Source: Deltaproteobacteria bacterium (GTDB taxonomy: Bacteria > Myxococcota > Kuafuiibacteriia > Kuafuiibacteriales > Kuafuiibacteriaceae). Taken from it: DNA of 64,000 bases. Below, piece by piece: positions 1 to 7,968 of this stretch (position 1 is the stretch's first letter; every line of letters begins with the position of its first letter). Below the pieces are notes generated by a model. That model saw only the letters and a program-made list of their open reading frames with translations, searched no databases and was not told where the DNA came from. Made by a program: the position numbers and the translations under genes. The DNA lies in contig WYAZ01000143.1 of NCBI GenBank assembly GCA_011526105.1, positions 1-64,000 of the forward strand, in the 5' to 3' direction.

Positions 1-2
1 AG

Positions 3-236
3 CTTCAGTCTCAAGAGCTGGTGAAGCAGGCGGTGGAGAAGCTTCCCGAAAAAGAGAAGATGCTGATCGAGCTCTACTATTACAAAGAGCTCTCGCTCGA
101 AGAGGTTGGCAAACATCTGCAGCTCTCCAAGTCGTGGACCTCGAGGCTTCACGCCCGGGCGGTGGATAAGCTCTCGCGTCTCCTCAAGGATCTCATCGAC
201 GAACGGCGCGTCCACACCGCGCCGGCCCGTGTCTGA
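3..236 (+). CDS. FliA/WhiG-type sigma factor, C-terminal part (truncated by window edge)
   Basis: This is the end of an alternative RNA polymerase sigma factor; its start lies left of the window. The reading frame is open from base 3, leaving about 77 codons. They cover region 4, the helix-turn-helix that reads the -35 element. The stretch LPEKEKMLIELYYYKELSL followed by EEVGKHLQLSKSW closely follows E. coli FliA region 4 (LPEREQ..LTLYY.EELNLKEIG). No other domain is visible. The downstream gene at 348 is preceded by a -10-like CCGATAAG, which fits the FliA/WhiG -10 consensus GCCGATAA, so the two are likely linked functionally. The family assignment is firm. Whether it serves flagella, type III secretion or development cannot be told from this fragment. 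Confidence 0.85.
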   Translation, partial: LQSQELVKQAVEKLPEKEKMLIELYYYKELSLEEVGKHLQLSKSWTSRLHARAVDKLSRLLKDLIDERRVHTAPARV

Positions 237-280
237 TGCCGTCCCACATCTGAACACATTGTAGTTTCGCGAACTTGGAC

Positions 281-308
281 GCAACTTCCAAGACCCGGCA
301 CCGATAAG
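281..308 (+). promoter_or_regulatory. FliA/WhiG-like promoter upstream of the rod-like gene
   Basis: GCAAC (281-285), 15 bases, then CCGATAAG (301-308). The -10 half matches the FliA/WhiG consensus GCCGATAA in seven of eight positions. The same GCAAC-N15-CCGATA occurs at 47554-47529 and 61113-61088 on the minus strand, each time upstream of a small unknown gene. The predicted start of transcription is about base 314, leaving a leader with GGAGG at 339-343 before the ATG at 348. The promoter role is inferred. Confidence 0.65.
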
Positions 309-347
309 TGATGCTGGAGCGCGAGGTCCAATTCGCGCGGAGGTCAC

Positions 348-842
348 ATGGCAGATCCCACGGGCATAGCCGGCAAAGTCGCCGAAGAGATGATGAAAGA
401 GGTCCAGGAGGCCATGAAGCAAGCCGAGCAGCTTGCGGAGGCCCAAAAGACCCAACAGACCCCGGACGTTCAGTTCCAGAACGTCATGAACACGCAGCAG
501 GTGACCGCGGCCCAAGAAGTCCGTCCCGGCAATGACGCCACCAACGTGCTTCGGGCCGCCACGCAGTCGCAACGTGTCCCCGGCATGGCGCCGGTGGGTG
601 ACTCACTCAACTCCACCCCGGTGATGAGCGGCGTGCAGCGCATCATGACGGACGTGATGTCTGGTCAGAACAAACTCGAAGAGATCGTGAGTCTCGCGAT
701 CAGTGGCCGAAACTTTTCGAGCTCCGAGCTGCTTGCGCTTCAGGCCGGCGTCTATCGCTTCACGCAGGAACTCGAGCTGACCTCGAAGGTGATCGAGAAG
801 GGCACCTCGAGCATCAAGCAGACCCTCAACACGCAGGTCTAG
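348..842 (+). CDS. Type III secretion inner-rod-like protein (YscI/HrpB2/FliE-like)
   Basis: A 164-residue protein with no signal peptide and no membrane segment. The first 100 residues are polar, rich in Gln, Ala and Pro. The C-terminal 60 residues form an amphipathic helix pair with FSSSELLALQAGVYRFTQ, then ELELTSKVIEKGTSSIKQ, and the protein ends in TLNTQV. This layout (variable N-terminus, then a conserved C-terminal helix with the pattern LL.LQ...Y...QELEL.SKV.EK...S.K..L.TQ) is that of type III secretion inner-rod proteins such as YscI and HrpB2, and more distantly FliE. Strong ribosome site GGAGG nine bases before ATG. It follows a sigma factor gene and carries a matching promoter. The family call rests on pattern, not on a search; a generic helical secreted protein is the alternative. 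Confidence 0.6.
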   Translation: MADPTGIAGKVAEEMMKEVQEAMKQAEQLAEAQKTQQTPDVQFQNVMNTQQVTAAQEVRPGNDATNVLRAATQSQRVPGMAPVGDSLNSTPVMSGVQRIMTDVMSGQNKLEEIVSLAISGRNFSSSELLALQAGVYRFTQELELTSKVIEKGTSSIKQTLNTQV

Positions 843-845
843 GGT

Positions 846-3137
846 CTATCCATCGGCGGGCCGCAGCCCCGCAAAACTCGGCGCGCTCAGGCTCCGCCCC
901 AACTTCTCGAGCTGACGCTCGAAGCGCGCGAGCAACACGTCCTGGTGCTCGAGTTCATGCAGACCCGGCTTGTCGGCGGTGGTGGCCTGCAGACAACCCG
1001 CCAGCAACATGCTGAGGATGAGCTGCACGTACTCGGGCGGAATGCCGGTCTCCATGTTCACCACGTAACCCGAGCGCAGCACCAAGACCTCGTCGCCTTT
1101 GCCGGAGCGCAGCACGCGATGACGATACTGCTCGCCCGCGCGAGTGACGCCGTTGTTTACGACGTAGCCGCGGAAGAACTCCTCATCTCGGCGAAGGCCT
1201 GTGTCGCGGAGCTCCGGAAGATGGAGGCCGCTCGCGGCAGCCCGTGCCTCTTCGTCGGGTCCAAGATCCATCGGCATCGCGCCATGTGTGACTTGAAGTC
1301 CGCCCGGGGGTCGCATCGCGAGCTCCTCACTCGTTGAAACCGGACGCTCCAGGTTGCTCACGAGTACGGTCGCGCCAATGATGGCCTCGTCTCGCGTGGC
1401 CCCCGAAAAGCCGGCCTTTTGCGCCGCGGCCATCCGCTCCGGATTCGAATCGACGGCCTTGATCGCATCTCGCTCGAATCCCGCTTCGAGCAGACGCTCG
1501 ATGGCGCGCTTGCCGCCCTCGTCGTAGCCGAGGATGGCTGCGGTCTTGGGTGCGGGAACCGGATCAATGGCGTCACGAAACGCGAGGTGCTCGAGCGCGG
1601 TGGCCATAAAAGCGTCCACCTGCGCCGGACCCTCTTCTTGAACGGGCGTCATTCGGCGGTAGTAGCGCTCGCCGCCGACTGGCGCCACCCAGCGCTGCTT
1701 CGCTTCGACCTCGCCCATGCCGAGCTCGTGGTTGCCGGAGCCTGCGTTCGCCATGATGGCGCCGGGTGGGAGCCGATCGAGCTCACTCGGTGACAAGGTC
1801 TGCTGACCCGTGGCGGTGACGGTGAGATAGCCGTGCGCCAAGACCTCGAGTCTCGCCTCGGCCTCGTTCTCCTTCTCGGACACACGGTAGCCGAGGCGAA
1901 GCGCCTCCGCTCTCCGAGCAGGGTCTCGATCCCAAACCCAGATGTCCTTGGGCGCAAAGCCCCGGCGCTCCATCGCCTTCGCCACCGCCTGGTTCACCGC
2001 GCCGAATCCGAGCATGGCGGCTTCCTTTCGGACGTAGCCGAGCTTTGGATGCACTTCGGCGAGCAGCGTGTCGATGGAGTGCATGACCGCCTCGCCGATG
2101 ATGGGGGACTCGAAGACCTTCTTCAGCCAGGAGCGGGCGACGTTGATGACCGAACACTTCAGGTTCTCGACGCCGATCTCTCGCTCGATCCGCTGAATGC
2201 CGTGGTCGGTCTGCTCGACGATGCGGCACTGCTTCGCGTACTCCGGAAAGTGCTTGTGAAGCGCGACCGCGAGGTTGCCGCCGTCGTCGAGGAGCAAGAA
2301 CTTGTCCGCGCCGCCGGGCGTCACGCCGTCGAAGAGCTGCCGCAGTGTGGTGATCGCTCGAAGATCGTCGTGGGCCGAGGACTTGTCGTAGTGGCCCTGC
2401 GCCTCGAGGAGCGACTCGTCCACCCGCCGGCCTTCGGCGCGCATGCTGGCGACGGCATCGACGCTGCGCGAATAGCCCTTGCCGCTGATGAGATGCGCCG
2501 ATCGCGGAAGCCCGTTGGACTCGAGCTCCCGATACAGCGCCGGTCGCGTGGCAAAGAGATGGCCCAGCGACGCCATCTTCCATTCCGCCAGATGGTTTGC
2601 GCCGCCGAAGAGCTTTGTGGTCTCGGGGAGGAGCGGCATGCGGCTCCGCCCGTAGCTGCGGCGCTTCGAGCCCGCGATCTTGGAGATCAGCGCGGTGTCC
2701 GCCGTCTCGTACTTCGTGTTGATCGGGAGCTCGTGGGGTTTGAAGGTCTGAAGGCTGCGATCGAGCTCGAAGGCGACCTGCGCCGCGTACGGGCCGAGCT
2801 TGGCCCCCACCTCAGAGAGGTTGACCACGCCGCTCGAGTCGGCCGCCTCCGCAAGAGCGCGCACGACCGCGATGGGTAGGGCTCGGTCGACGCTCACCTC
2901 GTAGTGCTCGTCGTAGACATGCTCCATGATCTGAACGCGGAACGAGTCCGGCCCCTGCGGGTTCTTGGTGTCGGCGTTTAGATAGGGGAGGGGATCCTGC
3001 TCGCGATCCATCGCGAGGCTGTAAGTATCCTTTTTGACGCGGGCGACGATCTCGCGGCCCTCGGGGCTCGTGAGGACCTGGAGCGCGTCGTAGAGGCGGA
3101 GCCGCGCTGGGCCCGAACGGACGGGGGAGCTGGACAT
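846..3137 (-). CDS. AdoHcyase-like protein with duplicated NAD-binding domain
   Basis: A 763-residue protein related to S-adenosylhomocysteine hydrolase. The middle carries hydrolase landmarks in order: LLLDDGGNLAVALHK, then EQTDHGIQRIE, then INVARSWLKKVFESP, a first Rossmann motif LGFGAVNQAVAKAM, and MANAGSGNHELGM in place of the family's NIGHFD.E. A second Rossmann unit (LGYDEGGKRAIERLLEAGF) follows with its own acidic strand-end AVDSNPE, so the nucleotide-binding half is duplicated. The canonical enzyme is about 430-490 residues with one such domain. In the catalytic segment the Lys is kept but the Asp expected four residues later is Glu, and the usual DHYRY tail is absent. The true reaction is therefore unknown; an NAD-dependent hydrolase or reductase acting on an adenosyl thioether is only a guess. 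It stands alone, convergent with the rod-like gene. Confidence 0.7.
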   Translation of the reverse strand: MSSSPVRSGPARLRLYDALQVLTSPEGREIVARVKKDTYSLAMDREQDPLPYLNADTKNPQGPDSFRVQIMEHVYDEHYEVSVDRALPIAVVRALAEAADSSGVVNLSEVGAKLGPYAAQVAFELDRSLQTFKPHELPINTKYETADTALISKIAGSKRRSYGRSRMPLLPETTKLFGGANHLAEWKMASLGHLFATRPALYRELESNGLPRSAHLISGKGYSRSVDAVASMRAEGRRVDESLLEAQGHYDKSSAHDDLRAITTLRQLFDGVTPGGADKFLLLDDGGNLAVALHKHFPEYAKQCRIVEQTDHGIQRIEREIGVENLKCSVINVARSWLKKVFESPIIGEAVMHSIDTLLAEVHPKLGYVRKEAAMLGFGAVNQAVAKAMERRGFAPKDIWVWDRDPARRAEALRLGYRVSEKENEAEARLEVLAHGYLTVTATGQQTLSPSELDRLPPGAIMANAGSGNHELGMGEVEAKQRWVAPVGGERYYRRMTPVQEEGPAQVDAFMATALEHLAFRDAIDPVPAPKTAAILGYDEGGKRAIERLLEAGFERDAIKAVDSNPERMAAAQKAGFSGATRDEAIIGATVLVSNLERPVSTSEELAMRPPGGLQVTHGAMPMDLGPDEEARAAASGLHLPELRDTGLRRDEEFFRGYVVNNGVTRAGEQYRHRVLRSGKGDEVLVLRSGYVVNMETGIPPEYVQLILSMLLAGCLQATTADKPGLHELEHQDVLLARFERQLEKLGRSLSAPSFAGLRPADG

Positions 3138-3200
3138 GCCGAGTCCTTGGCATCCTGGTGCAGGCGGAACGACTGAGCAAGCCCCCTCCGCGCTTGCTCA

Positions 3201-3217
3201 CCCAAGGTCTTCTTGGG
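3201..3217. promoter_or_regulatory. Inverted repeat in a divergent promoter region
   Basis: CCCAAG (3201-3206), five bases, CTTGGG (3212-3217), with a further CCCAAGG direct copy at about 3223. It sits between the divergent AdoHcyase-like and OmpA-family genes, so an operator is possible. No T-run follows, which argues against a terminator. Confidence 0.3.
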
Positions 3218-3229
3218 CATGACCCAAGG

Positions 3230-4255
3230 GTGCGATTCGTGACCGCGCTTGCCATCCTCATGATTGCCGGGAGCGCCCAGGCCGAGGACGCGCTTCAGGT
3301 CGAACTCTTCCCGCGTGTGCTCGAAGGGGAGGGCCAGCCCGGGCTCGTCGTGCATGCGAAAGAGCGCCTGCATCGTGTGGTGCTGGACGTGAAGCGGGAG
3401 TCGGACGGCAAACGCATCACGGATTCGGCGGGGCCGATCGCCGGAGGACGGACGCATCGCTTTAGTTTGCCCTTGGAGGCTCCGGGCACGTCTCGGTTCT
3501 CGGGTTCGCTCAGGGTGGAGTGGGGGCGCGATCAGAGCGGCGAGCTTCCGATCTCGGTCGAGGCGGCGCTCCTGTCCAAGCTCGTCCTCGAAGTTCGGCC
3601 GGACGAGATCGTGGTGGCCGACCGTCGGCTGAAGCTCAGGACCAACCGCGTCATCACCAAGGCCGAGGTCTCCTTGATGTCCGATGCGGGCACGCCGCTC
3701 GGCTTTTCGGAGCACGAGTGGGAGGGCCGCGAGGTCGGCGGTGCCTCCGAACCCATCGAGCTCACTTGGACCACTTCGGGGCCTGGGAATCTGATGCGCA
3801 TTCACGTGAAGGCCTACGACCGAGACGGGTTCTTCGGTGGCGTGGAGCTCTTCCCCTGGCGCATCGACATCCCGCACGAAGAGGTGCACTTTTCCACCGG
3901 TGCCTTCGATATCTCGAAGGGCGAGATCGAGAAGCTCGAGAGAAGTTATGTGCTGCTCGCAGACGCGCTCACTCGCTACGGGAAGTTTGCGAAGGTGAGG
4001 CTCTTCGTCGCCGGGCACACCGATACTGTGGGCGACGCGGCTTCCAATCGAACGCTCTCTCAGAACCGCGCGCGCGCGATAGGACGCTGGTTCGTAAGGC
4101 GCGGGGTGAAGGTGCCGGTGCTGCATGCCGGCTTTGGTGAGGATGCGCTTCTGGTGAAGACGAACGACGAGGTCGATGAGGCGAAGAACCGTCGCGCGGA
4201 GTACATCGTAGCGGTCGATGCGCCGTCCGGCGCGGCGTGGAGGCCGCTACAGTAG
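3230..4255 (+). CDS. OmpA-family periplasmic/outer-membrane protein
   Basis: The GTG at 3230 gives a clean signal peptide, MRFVTALAILMIAGSAQA cut before EDAL, so I prefer it to the earlier ATG at 3158, which adds a charged extension. The product is 341 residues. The N-terminal 200 residues look like beta-sandwich repeats of unknown role. The C-terminal 90 residues form an OmpA domain that binds the diaminopimelate of peptidoglycan: LFVAGHTDTVGDAASN, then LSQNRARAIGRWFVRRG, and NRRAEYIV, with the conserved Asp and Arg positions present. It probably tethers an outer-membrane or periplasmic assembly to the cell wall. It is monocistronic, with a convergent flavoprotein gene 20 bases after its stop. 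Confidence 0.85.
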   Translation: MRFVTALAILMIAGSAQAEDALQVELFPRVLEGEGQPGLVVHAKERLHRVVLDVKRESDGKRITDSAGPIAGGRTHRFSLPLEAPGTSRFSGSLRVEWGRDQSGELPISVEAALLSKLVLEVRPDEIVVADRRLKLRTNRVITKAEVSLMSDAGTPLGFSEHEWEGREVGGASEPIELTWTTSGPGNLMRIHVKAYDRDGFFGGVELFPWRIDIPHEEVHFSTGAFDISKGEIEKLERSYVLLADALTRYGKFAKVRLFVAGHTDTVGDAASNRTLSQNRARAIGRWFVRRGVKVPVLHAGFGEDALLVKTNDEVDEAKNRRAEYIVAVDAPSGAAWRPLQ

Positions 4256-4275
4256 GGCGTGAGCCGACGAGCGAG

Positions 4276-4941
4276 TCAGCGCCAGATGAGCACTTCATCG
4301 AGGCTCTTCTTCGAGATGACCGGCACCTTCGCATCCTCGGCCGGATAACCCACCGGCATCAGCAGATAGGGCTTTTCGTGCTCGGGCCGGTCGAGCAGCT
4401 CGCGCAAAAAGCCCATGGGGCTCGGGGTGTGGGTCAGCGTGACGAGACCCATGTCATGGACCGCGGTGATGAAGAGGCCGGCCGCGATGCCCACGCTCTC
4501 GCTTGCGTAGTACGTGGGTGCGCGGGCTCCACTCTTGGTCTCGCGTGTGCTGTGTTTGAAGATCACCACGAGGTAAGGTGCGGTCGTGAGGTGAGGCTTG
4601 TGTTCATCCGTCCCGAGCGGTTCGAGCACGTCGAGCCAGTCCTGGGGCATGCGTTCTTCGTAGGAACGCTTCTCCTCGGCCTCGGCCGCGTCGCGGATCT
4701 GTTGCTTCAGCTCCGGCTCGGTCACGACCACGAAGGTCCATGGCTGAAGGTTCGCGCCGGAGGGCGCAGTGCACGCGATCTGGATCGCGCGCTCGATGAG
4801 GATCCTGGGTACCGGTCGATCGGAGAAGTGGCGCGTGCTCCTCCGCGCCCGCATGCGCGCGAGGAGCCGCTCCGACCGCCGCAGCATCTCCTCGGGGGGA
4901 AGCTCGGAGAAGGCCAAGGGTTCGAGCGCTACGGTGCCCAT
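4276..4941 (-). CDS. Iodotyrosine-deiodinase-like nitroreductase-family flavoprotein
   Basis: A 221-residue FMN-dependent nitroreductase fold. The N-terminus MLRRSERLLARMRARRSTRHF carries the FMN phosphate-binding Arg cluster, and TAPSGANLQPWTFVVV and PVGYP are family landmarks. The sequence follows vertebrate iodotyrosine deiodinase along its length. It keeps the three lid residues that grip the substrate's amino-acid end: Glu90, Tyr94 and Lys115, with the same 4- and 21-residue spacing as Glu157, Tyr161 and Lys182 of the human enzyme. The predicted reaction is reductive dehalogenation of iodo-, bromo- or chlorotyrosine. An upstream ATG at 4986 would add 15 residues and is less likely. It is convergent with the OmpA-family gene and divergent from serC. 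The family is certain; the substrate is inferred. Confidence 0.85.
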   Translation of the reverse strand: MGTVALEPLAFSELPPEEMLRRSERLLARMRARRSTRHFSDRPVPRILIERAIQIACTAPSGANLQPWTFVVVTEPELKQQIRDAAEAEEKRSYEERMPQDWLDVLEPLGTDEHKPHLTTAPYLVVIFKHSTRETKSGARAPTYYASESVGIAAGLFITAVHDMGLVTLTHTPSPMGFLRELLDRPEHEKPYLLMPVGYPAEDAKVPVISKKSLDEVLIWR

Positions 4942-5030
4942 GGAGATCGCGTAGCCCCTCCGAGCTTGGGTCGCAACCCATGACATTTTAGGGGCTTACC
5001 GGCTCGGACACACCCGCCGAGGCCGAGCTT

Positions 5031-5060
5031 GGGTGGCTTCCACCCGAAAGCCTCCGGGTG
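5031..5060 (+). promoter_or_regulatory. Two mutually exclusive hairpins in the serC leader
   Basis: GGGTGG (5031-5036) can pair with CCACCC (5040-5045), and CACCCG (5041-5046) can pair with CGGGTG (5055-5060). The two stems share bases 5041-5045, so only one can form. The second stem ends 13 bases before the serC ATG. This could be an attenuator-like switch or chance in GC-rich DNA. Confidence 0.3.
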
Positions 5061-5073
5061 TAGCGTGCCGCCC

Positions 5074-6165
5074 ATGACGCAGCAAGTCGTAAACTTCAAC
5101 GCCGGCCCCGCCGGTCTCCCCCGTCCCGTCCTCGAGCGCGCACAAGCCGAGTTCCTCGACTTCGCCGGCACCGGCATCTCGGTGATGGAACACTCGCACC
5201 GCGGCAAGGCCTACGAGAAGGTGCACTTCGAGGCCATCGCGCTCACCAAGGAGCTGCTCGGCGTACCGGATACGCACGCGGTGCTCTTCGTGCAAGGCGG
5301 CGCCTCGCAATGCTTCGCGACGGTGCCCATGAACTTCCTGTTGCCCGAACAGAGCGCGGATTACGTCATCACCGGCACCTGGTCCAAAAAGGCGCTCTCC
5401 GAGGCCAAGCTGATCGGCCAGACCAAGGTGGCTGGCACCGGCGACGTCGAAGGCAACTTCATCAAGATCCCAAAGCAGAGCGAGCTGAAGCTCGACGCGA
5501 ACGCCGCGTACTGCCACATCACTTCGAACAACACGATCGCCGGCACGCAGTGGCACAACTTCCCGAACACCGGGAGCGTGAAGCTCGTGGCGGATCTTTC
5601 CAGCGACATCATGTGGAAGAAGATCGACGTCTCGAAGTTCGGCCTCATCTACGCCGGCGCGCAGAAGAACATCGGGCCCTCGGGCGTCACGATGGTCATC
5701 GTGGACAAGGCCTGGGCCGCCGCGGCCTCGCAGAAGATCCCGGTCATCTTCCGCTATCAGACGCACATCGAGAACGACTCGCTCTACAACACCCCGCCGA
5801 CCTTCGGCATCTACATGGCGAAGCTTGTGCTCGATCATCTGAAGGAGACCGGCGGCCTCGACGGCGCGGAGAAGCGCAACCGCGAGAAGGGCCGCATCCT
5901 TTACGGCGCCATCGACGGCAGCGGCGGCTTCTACAAGTGCCCGGTCGAGACCGACGCACGTTCTCTCATGAACGTAGTCTTCAGGCTGCCGTCGGAGGCG
6001 CTCGAAGAGCAGTTCGTGAAGGAGAGTGAGAAGCTCGGCATGATCGGCCTCAAGGGGCACCGAAGTGTGGGCGGCTGCCGCGCGTCGATCTACAACGCGG
6101 TCACCGTCGAAGGGGTGAAGCAGCTCGCCGACTTCATGGGTGAGTTCGCCCGAAAGAACGGCTGA
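5074..6165 (+). CDS. serC: Phosphoserine aminotransferase
   Basis: The product converts 3-phosphohydroxypyruvate and glutamate to phosphoserine in serine biosynthesis, and can also act in pyridoxal phosphate synthesis. The ATG at 5074 starts [20 protein letters not shown], the standard SerC opening; the upstream in-frame ATG at 5029 adds 15 unrelated residues. The product of 363 residues has the usual family length. The PLP lysine is in [13 protein letters not shown] at residue 198, the same number as in E. coli. [23 protein letters not shown] and the C-terminal [15 protein letters not shown] are all present. It is cytoplasmic and followed after two bases by an unknown gene that is probably translated from the same message. 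No serA or serB lies nearby. Confidence 0.97.
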   Translation: MTQQVVNFNAGPAGLPRPVLERAQAEFLDFAGTGISVMEHSHRGKAYEKVHFEAIALTKELLGVPDTHAVLFVQGGASQCFATVPMNFLLPEQSADYVITGTWSKKALSEAKLIGQTKVAGTGDVEGNFIKIPKQSELKLDANAAYCHITSNNTIAGTQWHNFPNTGSVKLVADLSSDIMWKKIDVSKFGLIYAGAQKNIGPSGVTMVIVDKAWAAAASQKIPVIFRYQTHIENDSLYNTPPTFGIYMAKLVLDHLKETGGLDGAEKRNREKGRILYGAIDGSGGFYKCPVETDARSLMNVVFRLPSEALEEQFVKESEKLGMIGLKGHRSVGGCRASIYNAVTVEGVKQLADFMGEFARKNG

Positions 6166-6167
6166 GC

Positions 6168-6740
6168 GTGAGCAAGCTGGCCTCCATGATTCGCGAGGGC
6201 GCCTCGGCCGGCGAGGTCGCGGCCCATCTCGATGCGCTCGGCGACGACGCGCGGGTGGAGGAGCTCTATGGCCTCGGGCTCTCGGAGCAGAAGAAGCTCT
6301 GGGCTTTGGCGGCGAAGAACGCGCCTCTGACGCTCGAGTCGTTTGTGCCGAGCGCCGACAAACGCACGATCTACAGGGGCAGAAACAGCCTCGTGGCGTT
6401 TCAGCGCTTCGAGAAGCACTTCTGGCGGCCATCGGACGGCGGCGCGTGTTTTGGCTTCAACGAGAACCCCGGCATCGTGTCGTGGTTCGCAGGTCCGGGC
6501 TACTTCACCTTCACCGCTGAAGACGGACTCATCGTCTTCGACTACACGAAGATCCCGAGCCAGCAGCTTCCGGACTGGCCCAAGATCGAGCCCAACGCGA
6601 AGGGCTTCGGGCCGCGCGTGGTCTACGCGGGTATGGTGGACTACAACCGCCGGGTGTCCGAGCACGTCGTCGTGGGTGAGGCGCGCAAGAAGGGCAAGCC
6701 GATGGGTGCGTACTACGTGATCAGCCGCGTCGAGCGCTGA
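6168..6740 (+). CDS. Conserved-looking protein of unknown function downstream of serC
   Basis: A 190-residue soluble protein starting with GTG two bases after the serC stop, so translational coupling is likely. It opens with a helical, acidic region (to about residue 55). A mixed alpha/beta part follows with aromatic stretches such as HFWRPSDGGACFGFNENPG, then SWFAGPGYFTFTAEDGL and a basic end. There is no signal peptide, membrane helix or known catalytic motif. The compact aromatic core and the coupling to serC suggest a genuine cytoplasmic protein, but I do not recognise the family and propose no function. Confidence 0.75.
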   Translation: MSKLASMIREGASAGEVAAHLDALGDDARVEELYGLGLSEQKKLWALAAKNAPLTLESFVPSADKRTIYRGRNSLVAFQRFEKHFWRPSDGGACFGFNENPGIVSWFAGPGYFTFTAEDGLIVFDYTKIPSQQLPDWPKIEPNAKGFGPRVVYAGMVDYNRRVSEHVVVGEARKKGKPMGAYYVISRVER

Positions 6741-6757
6741 GGTTGTTCGCGGGGCGG

Positions 6758-6773
6758 TGGCACGAGACGTGCT
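6758..6773 (+). promoter_or_regulatory. Sigma-54-like promoter or short palindrome
   Basis: TGGCACGAGACGTGCT has the invariant GG and GC exactly ten bases apart, as in the -24/-12 consensus TGGCACG-N4-TTGCW, with one mismatch at the first T of TTGC. The same bases form the palindrome GCACG-AGA-CGTGC, so an operator is an alternative. The ATG at 6789 would leave a leader of only about five bases. Confidence 0.35.
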
Positions 6774-6788
6774 CTCGAGGCCCCCCGC

Positions 6789-7322
6789 ATGAAGACCGCA
6801 GTTTGCCTCATCCCGTTTGTCGTCCTTCTCGAAGGTTGCTCGTTTCTCTTCGTTCAGGCGCCTTCGCTGGCTCGCGAGCCTGATTTGCCTCCCACATGCA
6901 CCACGAGCCTGGCGGTGCCCGTGCTCGATGTTCTCTTGGCCAGTGGGTCCGCAGTGGGCTCCGTCGTGTTGGCCCCTCGCGAGTCCTCGTCCTTCCTCAG
7001 CTTTGACGAGTACGCGCCTCTATACCTTGCTCATGCCGCCGCCTTCGCCGGGTCCGCGATCTACGGCCTTCTTCAGACGAGCCACTGTCGTGATCAAGTC
7101 GGTGAGTGGCGAGCGGCGCGCAAGCACTTGCCTCGCGACGAATCGATAGACCCGCCCCTCTTGCTCGGGCCACCGCTCCTGCCGAGCGTCACCGCGACGG
7201 GCTCAGCCAGCGCGCCCGTGTTGTGTGCGGAGGTCTTCACGAGTGTGCAGGACCCTGCACATGCCGAGTCCTGCAGAGCGCCCCGTCGACGGCCGCTAAA
7301 GGCGGCACGAGCTCTGCAGTGA
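6789..7322 (+). CDS. Small lipoprotein with two hydrophobic segments
   Basis: A 177-residue protein with a lipoprotein signal MKTAVCLIPFVVLLEGC; the lipidated Cys is residue 17. Two weakly hydrophobic stretches follow (about residues 42-65 and 78-95, rich in Ala, Val and Ser), then CRDQVGEWRAARKHLP and a low-complexity Pro/Ala/Arg tail. The Cys pair in the mature part may form a disulfide. No family is recognised. It precedes a small barrel protein gene by nine bases, so the two are likely co-expressed and may act together in the envelope. The basic, Arg-rich last 15 residues are unlike the rest. Confidence 0.7.
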   Translation: MKTAVCLIPFVVLLEGCSFLFVQAPSLAREPDLPPTCTTSLAVPVLDVLLASGSAVGSVVLAPRESSSFLSFDEYAPLYLAHAAAFAGSAIYGLLQTSHCRDQVGEWRAARKHLPRDESIDPPLLLGPPLLPSVTATGSASAPVLCAEVFTSVQDPAHAESCRAPRRRPLKAARALQ

Positions 7323-7331
7323 ACACTCGGC

Positions 7332-7949
7332 ATGAAGCATCTCTCTGCGCTCTCGTTCCTTTCAACCTCGCTGCTCTTGGCCCTCACGCTGCCGAGTTCG
7401 AGCCACGCCAGTGACACGACGGGCGAAGTGGACTTTCAAGCCGGCGTGACCACCCTCGTCGCTGAAGGCGGGGCGTTCCCCGTGGCGAGCCTCGGTCTTC
7501 GAACTCCCATCGGATCTCTCGTGGACTTGGAGCTGAGGCTCGATACCATCGGCATCGCGGGCGCACTTCAGGCTGCGATCGACGTCTCGGTGGTGCGATC
7601 CGAAAACGGTCATCACAGCCTCGGACTCCGCGCTACTACGGCCAGCGCCTACGCGGCCGACTTCTTTGGCGGGACGCTCGTGGTCGCAATGCTCACGGGT
7701 GGTGCTACCGGGTCCATCGGTTCCCGCGACATCAGGACGTCGCTCTCGGTCGAAGCGGGCGTTGTTGTTGGTGGGATCCTGGGCAGCACGCGAGGGTCGG
7801 AGCTTTCAGAACCCGCAAACTTCGTGCTGCGTCCAGAGCTGAGCATCGAGCTCTTTGCGGACGAGGAGGTGAGACCCTTCCTCGGCGTCTCCGCGTTCAT
7901 CAACCCGGAGTTCCTGCTCGGCGCAGCGACGCTCGGCGTAAGATGGTGA
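7332..7949 (+). CDS. Small outer-membrane beta-barrel-like protein
   Basis: A 205-residue protein with a signal peptide ending near SSSHAS. The mature part alternates short strands and turns (GLRTPIGSLVDLELRLDT, SVRSENG-type hairpins) and ends in an aromatic residue (LGVRW), as outer-membrane barrels do. The length fits an eight-stranded barrel of the OmpW/OmpX size class, although no family motif is seen. It lies nine bases after the lipoprotein gene and is convergent with the histidine kinase gene. Function unknown. Confidence 0.65.
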   Translation: MKHLSALSFLSTSLLLALTLPSSSHASDTTGEVDFQAGVTTLVAEGGAFPVASLGLRTPIGSLVDLELRLDTIGIAGALQAAIDVSVVRSENGHHSLGLRATTASAYAADFFGGTLVVAMLTGGATGSIGSRDIRTSLSVEAGVVVGGILGSTRGSELSEPANFVLRPELSIELFADEEVRPFLGVSAFINPEFLLGAATLGVRW

Positions 7950-7968
7950 GGGCGGAACCTCGACAAGC

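Noticed and set aside
4996-6432. A 478-codon frame opposite serC
   Set aside because: Arg/His/Val-rich, with no domain; it is the antisense shadow of serC and the following gene.
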